Shown here piece after piece: positions 1 through 10,600 of a stretch of DNA of 24,900 bases. The position numbers and the translations under genes are program-made. The stretch lies in contig JAAOMT010000397.1 of NCBI GenBank assembly GCA_016748015.1, positions 9,581-34,480 of the forward strand. The letters are read 5' to 3'. The DNA is from Geosiphon pyriformis (taxonomy: Eukaryota > Glomeromycota > Glomeromycetes > Archaeosporales > Geosiphonaceae). Numbering within the stretch: the stretch's first letter is position 1; each line of letters begins with the position of its first letter. The notes beneath the pieces were generated by a model. It made no database searches and was not told where the DNA came from. It was given only the letters and a program-made list of their open reading frames with translations.

Positions 1-1330
1 CTATAAAATGATAATATTATAAGATTAAAATATAAAACCCAATAAATCTTTAAAATTTTATCTCTATGCCAATCACACAAGACTATTTGAGTTTTTGGAA
101 AATATTTTTTGGCTGCTACTAAATAAAAATTTCATTTATTTAAAGCTAACCACTTAGAATTTGATTAAATATTGCTTTTATAACTATATTTAATAAACTT
201 TTAATAAAAAAATTATTGTACAATTTATAAATTGAAAATTTTAATTGAACAAAAATTATTATACAATTTACTTACTTAAATATTAAATTAATAACTGGTA
301 TTGTTTTTTTATTACTTATAAATAATGCTAAAACTTGACCACATAGTTCATTTAACTAATTATAAAAACAGTATTGAAAAAGTTTAAGCTATTGTAATGG
401 CTAGAATCTAGAAACAAAAAATCTGGATATTTGTATAATAGTTTTAACATGACTGTAGATGCAATACCAAAAAGTATAGTTTAACTCTTAGAATTTTGAG
501 CATTTTTAATTCCATATTGTTTTAATATGATAATGTCTTCAGCCTTATAAGTATTCATTAGAAAATGAACTTATTAATAAAGTAAATTAATATAATAATA
601 TATATAAAAAAATGAATGTAAGCAATTTTTTACTTTTTTAAATTCTAACATATTTAAATAATATAACTTTTTATCATACTTAAGAACATTTTGAATTGTC
701 TTAAGATTAGATGCAAATCGAGCAGAAATTAGTTGAACTTAATTTGTAAATCTATTACTTGTGCTCAAATTTTTTATATTATTCATTAATTTTAAAAATA
801 ATTAATATTAATAAAATTTAATTATTTTTTCGAATTTATACTTAAACTTACCAGTTGTAATTATTAAAAATAATACATTTGTAGTTTTATTTGAAATAGT
901 TTTTTTAATTAAATTGGCCATTTGGTATAGTTTTTTTCAAATGTAATTAGGATTATGATTTTTATAACACTCAATATTACATAAATTGAATAACTTGTTA
1001 TGAAAAATTACAATATAATCTTTCTAATTATATTTAATTTTATAATACACTTTTTATAAATAAAGATAAAATTAATACTTTTTAATTTTAATTAGATATT
1101 ATTTTTCTATATATATTAACTTTGAATTTGTATTTTTGTTTGTATTTTCATTTACAAATATAATGGCTTTTACATTTCTTTTATGTACCTTAATATTCAA
1201 TAAAATACTATTATCTATATAGAAGTATAATTTATATAAATAACAATCTTTTAATCACTTTTTATGTATACAGTTATGATCTAAAATTTTATAGTTATAG
1301 GAATATTGTATTAAACATATATAAATCTAA
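1..1330 (-). pseudogene. MULE-like (FAR1/Mutator-type) transposase remnant, 3' end outside window
   Basis: Read on the minus strand in three frames, this stretch carries ordered pieces of a Mutator-like transposase. An upstream segment ends in a His/Asn motif, NHNPNYI (near 945-970), as in the FAR1-type zinc domain. It is followed by FLFLDSSHYNS, resembling the first catalytic-Asp motif of MULE transposases (about 400-440). Next come CGQVLALFISNKKTIPV (about 290-345) and KTQIVLCDWHRDKILK (about 60-105), which matches the conserved C/WH motif. Many stops and at least two frame changes break it, so it is not functional. The C-terminal part lies beyond base 1. No terminal inverted repeats were found. 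The call rests on motif order and spacing; each motif alone is weak. Confidence 0.55.
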
Positions 1331-1985
1331 TACTAAAAATACTTCTATAAGTAGCACTTGTATATATTAAATAATTGGCAATAATAGACCAAATGGTCTT
1401 TTTTGTTTTAATAAATCTAATAAACAAATCATAAGTATTTATTAGTAATAATATTATAGTAGTAAAAATAATATACTTTTATTTTTTTTACATATTTTAT
1501 ATATTTTATTTTTTTTAATCTTATATAATATAGTCAATAAAATACAATTTATCACAGATTTTACTTGATACAATCATGAAGTTTACAAGTTTAAAATTCA
1601 ATTGCATTTATTTTTATATAGTGTATACAACTTAATTCTAACTACTAAACTTAATAAAATTCAAGTTATTACTTCTTGCTCAAAAAAAAATAGACACTAA
1701 ATTTAATTAATAAATGATAAAGCTATTTAAATTAAACAATATTATGTTTTCAAATTTTCTGTAAAATAATTTTTAAAAAAACAGTAGTGATTTAAAGTTG
1801 ATTAATTTTATTATTAAACTGATAATTTGGCTACTTACATAAAATAAACATATATAATCATATTTATTGCTAATTGGCTAATTTAAAAATAGTATATTAA
1901 GTAAATTTTTCTTAATTATAACATCAACTTTTTAGTATAATACTAAATTAACTAATTTATTAAATATCAATTAATTATAAAACTG
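1331..1985. other. A+T-rich stretch with no recognisable feature
   Basis: I see no coding segment longer than about 50 codons, no RNA gene and no clear repeat here. Stops are dense on both strands. It may include the end of the MULE element on its left or of the DDE element on its right, but no terminal inverted repeat could be matched. Confidence 0.5.
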
Positions 1986-3995
1986 AATTAAGAACCTAGC
2001 AATATGAATGGTATTTTTTAACTGCAAATTCTGTTATTTGATCTGTTAAACTTTTTTGGTACACATTCATATAATAAAATGTTTTTCTTACATATTAATG
2101 AATAGTTGTAAGTAAAATAAAAATAAAAACTAATAAAACAGTTTTTTGTAATCCTGTTTATAAGTAATCACAATATGATTGACTAAATTTTTTGGTTATA
2201 TTTTAAAAGTTTTCAATATAGTTGAGCTCACAATGAAACTTTAAATAGAACACAATTTAATATTTAGTTACAACAATAGTCTCTTTTAGCTGTCTTTTTT
2301 ATGCTAAAAAGTTTGGTTGTTTACTCATTATTTTTTATGTTTCTTTTAATTTTAATTTTTTATTTGGCCATAATTTTTTTTTAATTAAAATTTGTTTTAA
2401 TTCTTTTGTCTGTTCACACAATTTGAAAATTTAATAATCTAATGAAAAGACTATATTCTGTTAAATTTTTTACCAAAATATGTACTTTGCATCTTTGGTT
2501 GCTTTTTATTAAGGCTAAAATTTATATACTTAGCAATAAGTATATCTGGTAAAAAAGTGGCATAACTTAATACATTATTAAATGCAAATAAAGCCTAATA
2601 TCTTGGAAAGCATGCTTCAAATATGGAAATAGCACATTTAACTATCTGATTAATTAAGTTTTTGGTCTTTTACCAATCATTATTATTTTTGCCTAAGTGT
2701 ATAAAAATACAAACTTTTCTAGAAAAGTTGTTTGATGTTTGCATTTTCTTAGGAAGTACAAAACAACCACAAACATCAGTCAAAAATTCACTAATATGAA
2801 TTGGATAACTATTACCTTTTTTTTATAAAGATTGTTCTCTATTAGGAATCCAAAAACTTTAACTTCTATTATAAGCTGAGAAAATACACTCATCATGTAT
2901 AATAAAAATAAGTAATTGTATATTATTCTTTGATCAAATTATCTTTTTTAAATCATTTTCTGAGAAAGTGAACATCTTATGTTTAAGTTTACTCATTTTT
3001 TCTAAAAATATTTTTCAATAGATCATTACATCTTCTTTTTCATATCTATTTATATACACTCTCTTTTTTACCTTAACATATACATATTCAAGTTTTTTCA
3101 AATAATTTTTTACTGTATTGAAATAAATAATTGAAAATAGTGCAAATTCAAGTCCTGGCAAAATAATTTCATTTATCTGTGTCATTAACATTTGTAAAGT
3201 AATATCTCACTTATGTTCTTGAATAAATGATTTTATTTAAAGAAGGATATTCTTATCTCAAAAAAAGCTCCATATTTTGGCATGATGTCTTCAGTAAAAG
3301 TAAGAAATTTGATGAATCATTACATATTTATGTGTCCAAGAACAAATACATTTAGCATGATATACTTTTTTTTTTATTGTGTTAGCAACAATTTTACTTG
3401 TTTCCATTTTTGGATAACCGCATTTTACAAGTTGGAGATAGAAACAAATGCCATTTAGACATATCTAAATCTCACTATTTACATTTTTTTTTTGATATTT
3501 AATACCAGGTTTTTGAGAGCTGCTAAAAGTTTATTATATCAATTACAATTCTCATCCTTATTATTCAATTGTCTGTCAATATCATCATTTGCTTTTATAT
3601 TAGTCTTATTAGCCAGCTCTTTATCAACTTTCTTAGCAGATCTCTTGGTATTCCAAAAGATATGCAACATAAGAGTTTTTTTTGCTGTCTCATACTGTTG
3701 TTGATTTTTTTTTCTTTTAGTACAACTTAAGTTTCTATATAATTTAGTCTATATGCTTCATAAAAAGCATGTTTTTGATAATATTTTTTTGCTGCTTTTT
3801 GAAGTTTTTTAACAATGCTTACAGCATTATCATTTTTTATTGGCTTATTATGAACAAAAAAACTATTAACATCATCATAACTGCCTAGTTCATTATAAAA
3901 AAAAATATTGTCAATATCAGAATAATCTTTAGAGTTATCATCAATAGATATATTTTAGATATATTAATGTGCAACTTTTGCTTCATAAGCTTTTT
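1986..3995 (-). pseudogene. DDE-superfamily transposase pseudogene (fungal HDE...HCELNYIE family), near full length
   Basis: Minus-strand translation gives nearly a whole transposase of a family I know as very abundant in Rhizophagus and mushroom genomes. In order: a charged N-terminal region with two stretches of roughly 60-75 codons free of stops (about 3490-3985); KVYHAKCICSWTHKYV (about 3320-3370); KKRVYINRYEKEDVM (about 3030-3080); the first catalytic motif IIHDECIFSAYN (about 2865-2905); LFAFNNVLSYA, where the second catalytic Asp is now Asn (about 2560-2590); NKKQPKM; and FHCELNYIEN with the catalytic Glu kept (about 2215-2245). It ends at FAVKKYHSY near 1995. Numerous TAA/TGA stops and several frameshifts interrupt it. 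Loss of the second Asp plus the stops makes it inactive. The family is confident; its superfamily name is left open. Confidence 0.85.
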
Positions 3996-4109
3996 TTGAA
4001 TGTTTTTAACATTTAGTTAGACATGACATATTGGTAAATTGGAAATCTTTCCTAATAAAATCTAGCTAACATAACTAGTTGTTACTTTTATTTGATAATT
4101 AACAAACTT

Positions 4110-4587
4110 TAATTATAACAGGGGGCAGAAACTTAGACTGAATTATTTACTATTAAAAGAACTTTCTCACTGATTAGTAATGACTTCAGTATTATGAGTA
4201 AACTTGGTGGGTATAGGAAATGATAACATTTGGTGCTCTCAATTATTGATCTTCCGCGTAATTCTGTTGGCTTAGTCTTAATTATCAGTCTCTGAAGGTC
4301 TATTTTTGGATGTGAATTTATCTGTTGAGTTCTTTGGTTATAAGGCACAGAGTTTGTCTTTCATCAATTGCAATGTTTTTTATAAATGTGAGCTTTCTTT
4401 TCTGAGCTAATGAGCACAGTCGTTAGGATCTGGCATTGTCTTTTTGCCTTTCTGGTAAGCTAACAAGATAATGTTAATATTCAAAACTTAGGGAGAGCTT
4501 TCCTCTTTTACCAGGCTATCACGAAGTCTATTTCCAGACAGTCAATTTTACTATATTGCCACTCCACAAAAAATAAGACAGAAAAAG

Positions 4588-4652
<65 letters not shown>
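4110..4652 (+). mobile_element. Possible poly(A)-tailed retroposon or processed transcript copy
   Basis: This roughly 480-base block is clearly less A+T-rich than its surroundings, starts near a G-rich run (ggggg at about 4121) and ends in a pure A run of 65 bases. A long 3' A run is the usual mark of non-LTR retroposition (SINE, LINE end or processed pseudogene). I found no coding similarity on either strand, no convincing Pol III A/B boxes and no clear target-site duplication. It could equally be unrelated sequence beside a simple A tract. Confidence 0.3.
4588..4652. repeat. Uninterrupted poly(A) tract, 65 bases
   Basis: The plus strand is solid A from 4588 to 4652, preceded by an A-rich lead-in (gaaaaag) and followed by gagagaaaagat. 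It encodes a meaningless poly-Phe stretch on the minus strand. Tracts this long are unstable, so either it is young or its length is an assembly estimate. Confidence 0.95.
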
Positions 4653-4655
<3 letters not shown>

Positions 4656-4677
4656 AGAAAAGATAAATTAGTATTGT

Positions 4678-4702
4678 CAATTGCTGTAATCAAAAGCAAT
4701 TG
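4678..4702. repeat. Short hairpin, 8-bp stem
   Basis: caattgct at 4678-4685 is the exact reverse complement of agcaattg at 4695-4702, with a 9-base loop. It lies 25 bases after the poly(A) tract. It could form a small stem in RNA or DNA; no function is evident. Confidence 0.6.
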
Positions 4703-4777
4703 GTCCAAATTGTTAATAGGTTTGAGGCGGTTATGCTAAGAGCATCTGTCCTAGAATAGAGGTATAAGACAAGGGTT

Positions 4778-4815
4778 AATTCATGTAAATTCCACGAAGT
4801 TCGAGAACATGAATT
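4778..4815. repeat. Perfect 9-bp inverted repeat with 20-base loop
   Basis: aattcatgt (4778-4786) and acatgaatt (4807-4815) are exact reverse complements. The loop contains a smaller cgaa-g-ttcg stem, so the whole could fold as a compound hairpin. The segment 4703-4790 was examined as a tRNA or tRNA-derived SINE head because of a T-arm-like gttcgaga, but no consistent cloverleaf could be drawn. The rest of 4653-5060 shows no gene. Confidence 0.55.
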
Positions 4816-5060
4816 TATGATTCTGATTTTTTTTAATAATTGGTTTTATTTCAGGAGCTGAAAATAGAGAAGATAATAAAGAATGAAGGGGTATGGATAT
4901 TTTATTCTTGTTTAGAGGTTTATATCTATCTGTCTGTCTTTTCTCACTTCTACAACTACTTGCTTTTATACATTCTTTTGGTTTTACAGAATTGCTTTCA
5001 ATTGTTTCACTATCACTAGCTATTGTTTTGTTGTTTCTGTTATTGCTTTATTTTTTTATG

Positions 5061-5250
5061 TTATTGCTAGTTATCCTATGTTATAACACATTATCTGACA
5101 TTATTATATATTATTCTGTGTTATTCTGCATTATAACACGTTATTCTACATTATTGTGTGCTATTTTGTGTTATCCTGCATTATAATATGTTATCCTATG
5201 TTATAATGCGTTATCCAATGTTATTGCACATTATTCTGTGTTATGTCATG
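5061..5250. repeat. Decamer minisatellite, 19 units starting TTAT
   Basis: From 5061 to 5250 the sequence is a tandem array with an exact 10-base period: 18 of 19 units begin with ttat, the exception being ctattttgtg at 5161. The last six bases vary but mostly alternate purine and pyrimidine, for example cctatg, tctgtg, aacaca. No unit is longer or shorter, so the phase is kept for 190 bases. The array makes a hydrophobic plus-strand reading frame (from about 4893) that I regard as an artefact of the repeat. Confidence 0.9.
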
Positions 5251-6277
5251 TTTTGGTCACGTTTCTTTATAACTTTGGATCAGTTTTTCTATTCAGGTAA
5301 CATTGGTTAAAAGGTAAGTAATTTTATTTATTTATAAGTGTATTTTATGTTAGTTTTATATTTTTTAACGCATTTTTTTTATTTTATTTAAATTAGTCTT
5401 TATTGACTATAATTTTTATAATTATTACAATATTTAAATAATTATTATAATAGAAACAATTATAATTATTAATAAGTAATTGTTCTTTTTTTTGTACACA
5501 AATAAGAGCTTTTATTCATTTTGTGATATTCAATATCTGATTGCCTTTTTGTTAGTTCTATTGCTGCTATTTTTATATATATATTATACACATAATTAAA
5601 AAAAAATTGATATTTTTTAAACATTTCCTAATTAGTTAATTTTCTTTTATCCAAACATTAATTATTATTGTGTTACAGTAAGGCATACAGGTCACAGTTG
5701 TGGAATTACAAGAACATATGATCTGTAAACTCGAATATGCATCAATAAAATTACAATATTACTGTATCTTGTGATCTTAAATTTGGCCACTTAAAAATTT
5801 TTTAGTTAGGACTAAGTTGTATATACTGTATAAAACTAATTTATATTAAATTTACTATGAAACCAATACTATTAAAAAAAACAAAAAGAAAAAATTGCTC
5901 CATATATTTTTAAAATTAATAATACCCAAACTTTTCAGGAATATTTAAATAAAGCATAATTTTATTATCTAAAAATTCACAATCAAGTCTGGATAATAGC
6001 ATATTTAATAATATTTTACTAAAGTAACTGAAGTATAGAAATACTTATCAATGGCTCTAGTGAATATGTACTTTATAAGTTGTTATTTGTAAAATTAAGT
6101 CTATCAATTCTCATGCTACATGATCAAACATTAATCACAGGGACAACAATCTAACAACCTAATTTAATGTATGCAATTGTTCTACAATGTGATATGCCTC
6201 ATAATACAAGGAAATACAACAAGATATAAATGCGCACACTATATGTTCTTTTCTTTTATACTAATAAATCTGACAAC
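5251..6277. other. A+T-rich intergenic stretch, no recognisable gene
   Basis: About 1 kb with dense stops on both strands. A less A+T-rich patch at 5670-5800 contains tacagta and tactgta about 85 bases apart, which could be weak inverted ends, but the adjoining bases do not match. No coding similarity, RNA gene or tandem repeat was seen. Confidence 0.45.
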
Positions 6278-8745
6278 ATGAACCAAAAACCAATCTTTGA
6301 ATTTACTTTTCAATAGTTGAAAGACCATTCTGATGTTACCACCAACAAAATTTACAAAGAGTACTTTAAAATACAAAAAACAGTATAAGTTAATAGAAAA
6401 GCAATAGAAGTTCATAGAGTAGCTATGAGTTCAACAAGAAAATAATTAGAATACATTACAACATGTGTATTGGAAAAAGTATAGAATAGAATATTATTGA
6501 ATATACATAAATTTGTTACAAAGATAAACTTAAAATAGAGCATAGTAAAATTGGCTTGGGCTTATCCATTTTGTTTTTTATTTTGACACTGGTTTTACAG
6601 AAGCATCCCATCTGTAAAGTGAAGTCAAGAAACAGAGATTTAACTGAAATTATGTTATATTGAAAAACACATTTAAAAATACTTTGATAAAGCCTCAAAA
6701 AGACTACATTGATGTATTTTTTTGTTATTTAGAACAGTATGCTAGTATATAAATGCTGCAACAGTTTTATGTTTCATTCACATTATTCATACAAACTAGC
6801 AATACTGACAAGTCAAGACTATTAAGAGAATTAGCATTTGAAAAAGACGTCTTTGTAGTATATATTTGTTTGTATGATTCAAAATTAAGAGGCCATCCAA
6901 AGTGTTTTATTATTGCTAATGTATTCACTAAACAAGCTTTTCTGAAAGCTTATTATCTTACTTTTTTGTCAGCTTTGTTTGGTGTATATTCAGAATTCTT
7001 TAATCAACAACTTTGTAAAAATACAGAAAATATATGTGGTTGTATGTTTGATATTTTTATTAGTGACAAAAATGATAAAATATTTGAGTTGTAAAACACA
7101 TTTTGGAATAATATGTCAGAACAGATAAAATTGCAAGAGACTTTAAACAAGCCAGTGTCTGTTGTTGTAAAAGAATTAGAAAGCCACTATAAAGACCTCA
7201 TAATTACTTTAAAAAACCTGTACAACTCCTTTTCATTTAAAGTGCTATTAGTTCTTGACAAAACTAGTGTATTGATTAACAGAAAGAATAACAAAAGTAA
7301 TTTTTATAACTTATGGAGAGCATTACAGGCTATTCTACATAAGACTAATGTCTGTTTTATGGCACTTTTTACAGATATACTTTCAAGAGTCTCAGATTTC
7401 TTTTCTGTCAAATGCTATGATCTATTCACCAAAGTCAGTTATGGAAAGAGACTATACAAACCATTTTACTTTCTTGACATATTTAATTGCCATATGCAAC
7501 AATCAGCAAATATTACAGTTTCATTATCAATAGCTCAAATTCACAATATAAGACAACCTCTTTGAGCAGATGTTGATAAAAAAGCTATTATATAATATGC
7601 CATAGAAAAAATCTTCTGTGACAGAGAGAAAGCCAGAAATATATATAAAGTGGAACATAAAGCAGTTATCAAAAAAGTAATAAAAGCACTAGCAATTCTT
7701 GGACCACAGCTCTATTTAAAAATTTCAAATCTTTTACAACAAGCATCTGAGTTAATCAGTAGTTATATGAGAATCATGCACCATATTATTGAGAAATAGA
7801 AATTTCTTACTACAATATCTTTTAGTAAACCTGTATTGGCTGAGACTGTAAGCCATATAATAAACTACTCTGAGATTTTTGTGTAAGTTTTAGACTACTT
7901 AGTCAGCTCAATCAGGAATTATTTTGTTGTCAATGCAAATAATTAGAGTGAACTTGTCAGCAGAATTCTGTGTCTTTTGGCAATTGACAAAGTAATTTAG
8001 TCGAAATCCAAATAATCAGAATCCAAATTCTAGAACATGTACTTACAGCCTATTACCATACAAGAATTTTTTGATGCACTTGTTGATTTAGAGTTGTGCA
8101 AAAAGCTTAGTCTAATTTTTGCTGAAAAAGCCAATGGCATGATGCTTTGCAATAGCAAAATCAGGTTTAATTATTTCACATATGTTGAGTTCACTCCTAC
8201 TAAACTGGATCTTATTAACTTTTTCTTTTGTGAAACAGCTGTGTTTTGTAAATAAAATCAAAAAGGAGTGAATATTATCATTCCAGTTGTTATGGTTCAA
8301 GATGATGAAACTCTAATTACAAAAAAGAATGTAACATTTATTAGTATTCAAGTCAAAAATTGTAAAGTTGATGGTCTAACTAGTAACAAAGATCAGCAAA
8401 AAGAGAGCACACAATCGTTTAAACAACAGAAGATAGATAATATATTCAAATAAACAGCTTGTTATATTGGCATTGATAACTGCAAACTATTCTTTTTACC
8501 TTATCTTAGAATTTACATGAGTTTTGGAGTGACATTTAAAGATATTAAATACAATAACACTTTAGACATTAGAATAATAACATGAATAAATTCCAAAGAT
8601 AGAATGAGACATTTGAGTATTTATGGACTCTCAAAAAATGTGTATGCATGTTTCAATAATACAAACAGTAATATAATAGAATCACTGTTGCACAAGTTGT
8701 TAATATTTTATGTTGATTCTATTAAAAAAAAATAGCATTCTGTAG
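6278..8745 (+). pseudogene. P-loop NTPase plus nuclease-fold protein pseudogene (Crinkler-like fungal multicopy family)
   Basis: A probable start ATG is at 6278. From about 6640 to 8745 one reading frame holds throughout, broken only by stop codons. Visible motifs in order: SNTDKSRLL at the Walker A position (6798-6821), where the family usually has SGTGKSR, so two glycines have become Asn and Asp; YICLYDSKLRGHP; VLLVLDKTSVL (7242-7274), a Walker B whose acidic residue after Asp is now Lys; GVNIIIPVV (8265-8291), normally Asp at the Asn; ISIQVKN (8343-8360), the Q/ExK half of a restriction-nuclease fold; and IYGLSKNVYACF near the end. The family is widespread in mushrooms and arbuscular mycorrhizal fungi and resembles the NTPase-nuclease module of Crinkler effectors. 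The link to Crinklers is inference. All key residues are lost, so it is a pseudogene. Confidence 0.75.
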
Positions 8746-9059
8746 AACAGATATAAAGCAAGTAATAAATGGGTTCAACAGTATAAAGAGATTGTGAAAA
8801 ATATGGAGTCTTTACAGTATAATCACAGTATGTTAGTGTATCATTGTCTTTTTTTGTCACATCTACTAATCCTCTGTTATACTAAAAAGATGAAAAAAAA
8901 AATGCAAAAAAGCATATACAGTATAATAAGAATAGAACAATAATTATTATTGTTCTAATCTATAGTAATTTTTTACTGGCAGAAAACTATTATTGAATTG
9001 TGCAATATTAATAAAATCAATAAAACTTGCCAAATATGATGTGAAAATTTTACAAAAAA
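8746..9059. other. Spacer without recognisable feature
   Basis: This A+T-rich spacer separates two plus-strand pseudogenes. It contains a small near-palindrome around 8936-8956 (agaacaataattattattgt), but no coding similarity or promoter motif I can support. Confidence 0.4.
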
Positions 9060-10340
9060 ATAAAAATTTATATATAGAATTAACTGTATATGAAAGATTA
9101 TAATAATAATGATTCAACCAAATATAAAAAAACAATATATTTCCTGAAAATAGGTTGTAAATGTGGTTTAAAAATAATTTTGAAAGAGAAGTTTGCTAAA
9201 TTACATGAAGCATTTCACACTTACTCTAAATCTGAACAAAACATATTTTTAATAGTCCAGCTAAAAGCAATAAATGATAGAGAAATAACTACCAGCCAAT
9301 GTTTTAAAAAAAAAATGCATACTAATAAAAAAACTTTTTATTATTAAGATTACAATACACTTTTTTGTTAGAAAATATATCTCAACATGTTAGGAATTGG
9401 TCATATTTACTTTGAAAACATTAAAAATTACTTAATAACATATAGTATAATACTATGTATTTATGGTAACATAAAATAAATACCATGATAAAAAACTAAA
9501 TTAACAATTGATATAATCATTGCTACCACTGTGAAAAATTTTCTCAAGAATTACACTGAAATACATAGATTATTAAGTCTTGGTAAAAATGTTAACCGAA
9601 TTACTCAATTGCTTATACTTTTACCAATTAAAACTAGTTATAAATCAGTTTATTGTGATTTTATTGTAGATTTTGAAAATGATAAAACATTAAAATTGTT
9701 AAAATATGATGCATTTTGCAAGTTATAGCATTAATTAACACTTTATATTCAAATTATGAATTAAAAAACCAATTTATGTGATACTTGTTAATATTTTTAG
9801 AATGATTTACAATACAATACTTGCAAAAAAGAAGAGGCAAAAAATTTATTGAAAAATTTAAAAAAACATCTAGTTAAGGCTAAATTAAAGAGAAACTATT
9901 ACAACAAAAATACGAAATTAACAGAACAACAAAGACAATTAGTAGACAAGAATTATCTTGTGACAGAAGTTAAAGCTGATTATTGTAATGTTGATGTTAC
10001 TGCTCATTACAGTTATGATTGAGCACAAAATGTTCACATTTCACATTCTGATCAACAGGTAAAATTTATTATCTTAGTTTGCATAAAGTGTATTTATTTG
10101 GTGTATAAAATAAAACAATATGTAAACAAATTAATTACGTTCTCAATAAAGGCAAAATAATAGGCAAAAATCTTAATGGTATACTGAGTCTGGTTTTTAA
10201 TAGAATAAAAAATTGAATAAAAGTAAAAAACATTTAAAGATTATTTGTAACAATATAGGTGGTCAAAATAAAAATAATTCTATAGTGTAAATTATTTATA
10301 ATCATCAAAAATGTAGATCAGTCTAAAATTTTAAATGATG
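9060..10340 (+). pseudogene. Transposase-like pseudogene of a large uncharacterised family (GGQNKNN motif)
   Basis: Plus-strand translation gives ordered blocks of a protein family I associate with Rhizophagus and Gigaspora repeats and with similar invertebrate proteins. The blocks are: KEKFAKLHEAFHTYSKSEQN (about 9186-9245); YLNMLGIGHIYFENIKNYL (about 9380-9435); LGKNVNRITQ (about 9580); LKLLKYDAFCKL (9690-9728); TNLCDTC (about 9765-9790), a Cys pair; DVTAHYSYD followed by a stop where the family has Trp (about 9992-10023); VYLFGV; and ICNNIGGQNKNN (about 10240-10280). In the last block the usual Asp of a CDN motif is Asn. The frame is kept from 9090 to about 10060, then shifts. The protein stops near 10340, well short of the family's usual C-terminus. 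Function is probably DNA transposition, but this is inferred from copy number and motifs. Confidence 0.6.
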
Positions 10341-10469
10341 ATCTTTATGTGTTTTTATTTATATAATTAAATTTTATTGGTTAATATACATGTGGTTTTA
10401 ATATATTATTTATAAAAAAAAAAAATTTTATTAAATTTTATATAATATTAAACCAAATACAGTATTACA

Positions 10470-10600
10470 AAGTTTGAATATTATCTGGAATTTTTTTATA
10501 AGATTTCTACTTTTTTATAGCATATTTTACTAATTTTTAATCAAGATCTTTTTTATAAAGATTCATATAACATCAATATTTTCTTGAAAATTGTTTAATA
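10470..10600 (-). pseudogene. C-terminal tail of a second DDE transposase copy (left part of a split gene)
   Basis: On the minus strand this reads MNLYKKDLD, a stop, then KLVKYAIKK, a stop, and KSYKKIPDNI. This corresponds to the extreme C-terminus of the DDE family found at 1986-3995, where the same position reads FAVKKYHSY. It runs straight into the assembly gap. The part expected just before it (the HCELNYIE region) is not in the known sequence on this side; the preceding part of the gene lies at 20770-21091, on the far side of the LTR element. I infer one gene split by insertion. Confidence 0.6.

Noticed and set aside
3492-3704. Plus-strand frame of 70 codons
   Set aside because: Shadow of the minus-strand DDE transposase N-terminus, which has clear family motifs.
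4508-4708. Minus-strand reading frame with a long Phe run
   Set aside because: It is just the poly(A) tract read backwards; the flanks show no protein-like features.
4703-4800. Possible tRNA or tRNA-derived SINE head
   Set aside because: A T-arm-like gttcgaga and a weak anticodon-like stem exist, but D-arm, acceptor stem and spacing do not fit a cloverleaf.
4893-5186. Plus-strand 97-residue hydrophobic frame resembling a membrane protein
   Set aside because: Its second half is the decamer repeat, and T-rich DNA always codes Leu/Phe/Ile; no family resemblance.
5670-5800. Possible pogo/Tc1-type terminal inverted repeats (tacagta ... tactgta)
   Set aside because: Only seven bases match, adjoining bases diverge and no transposase lies between them.
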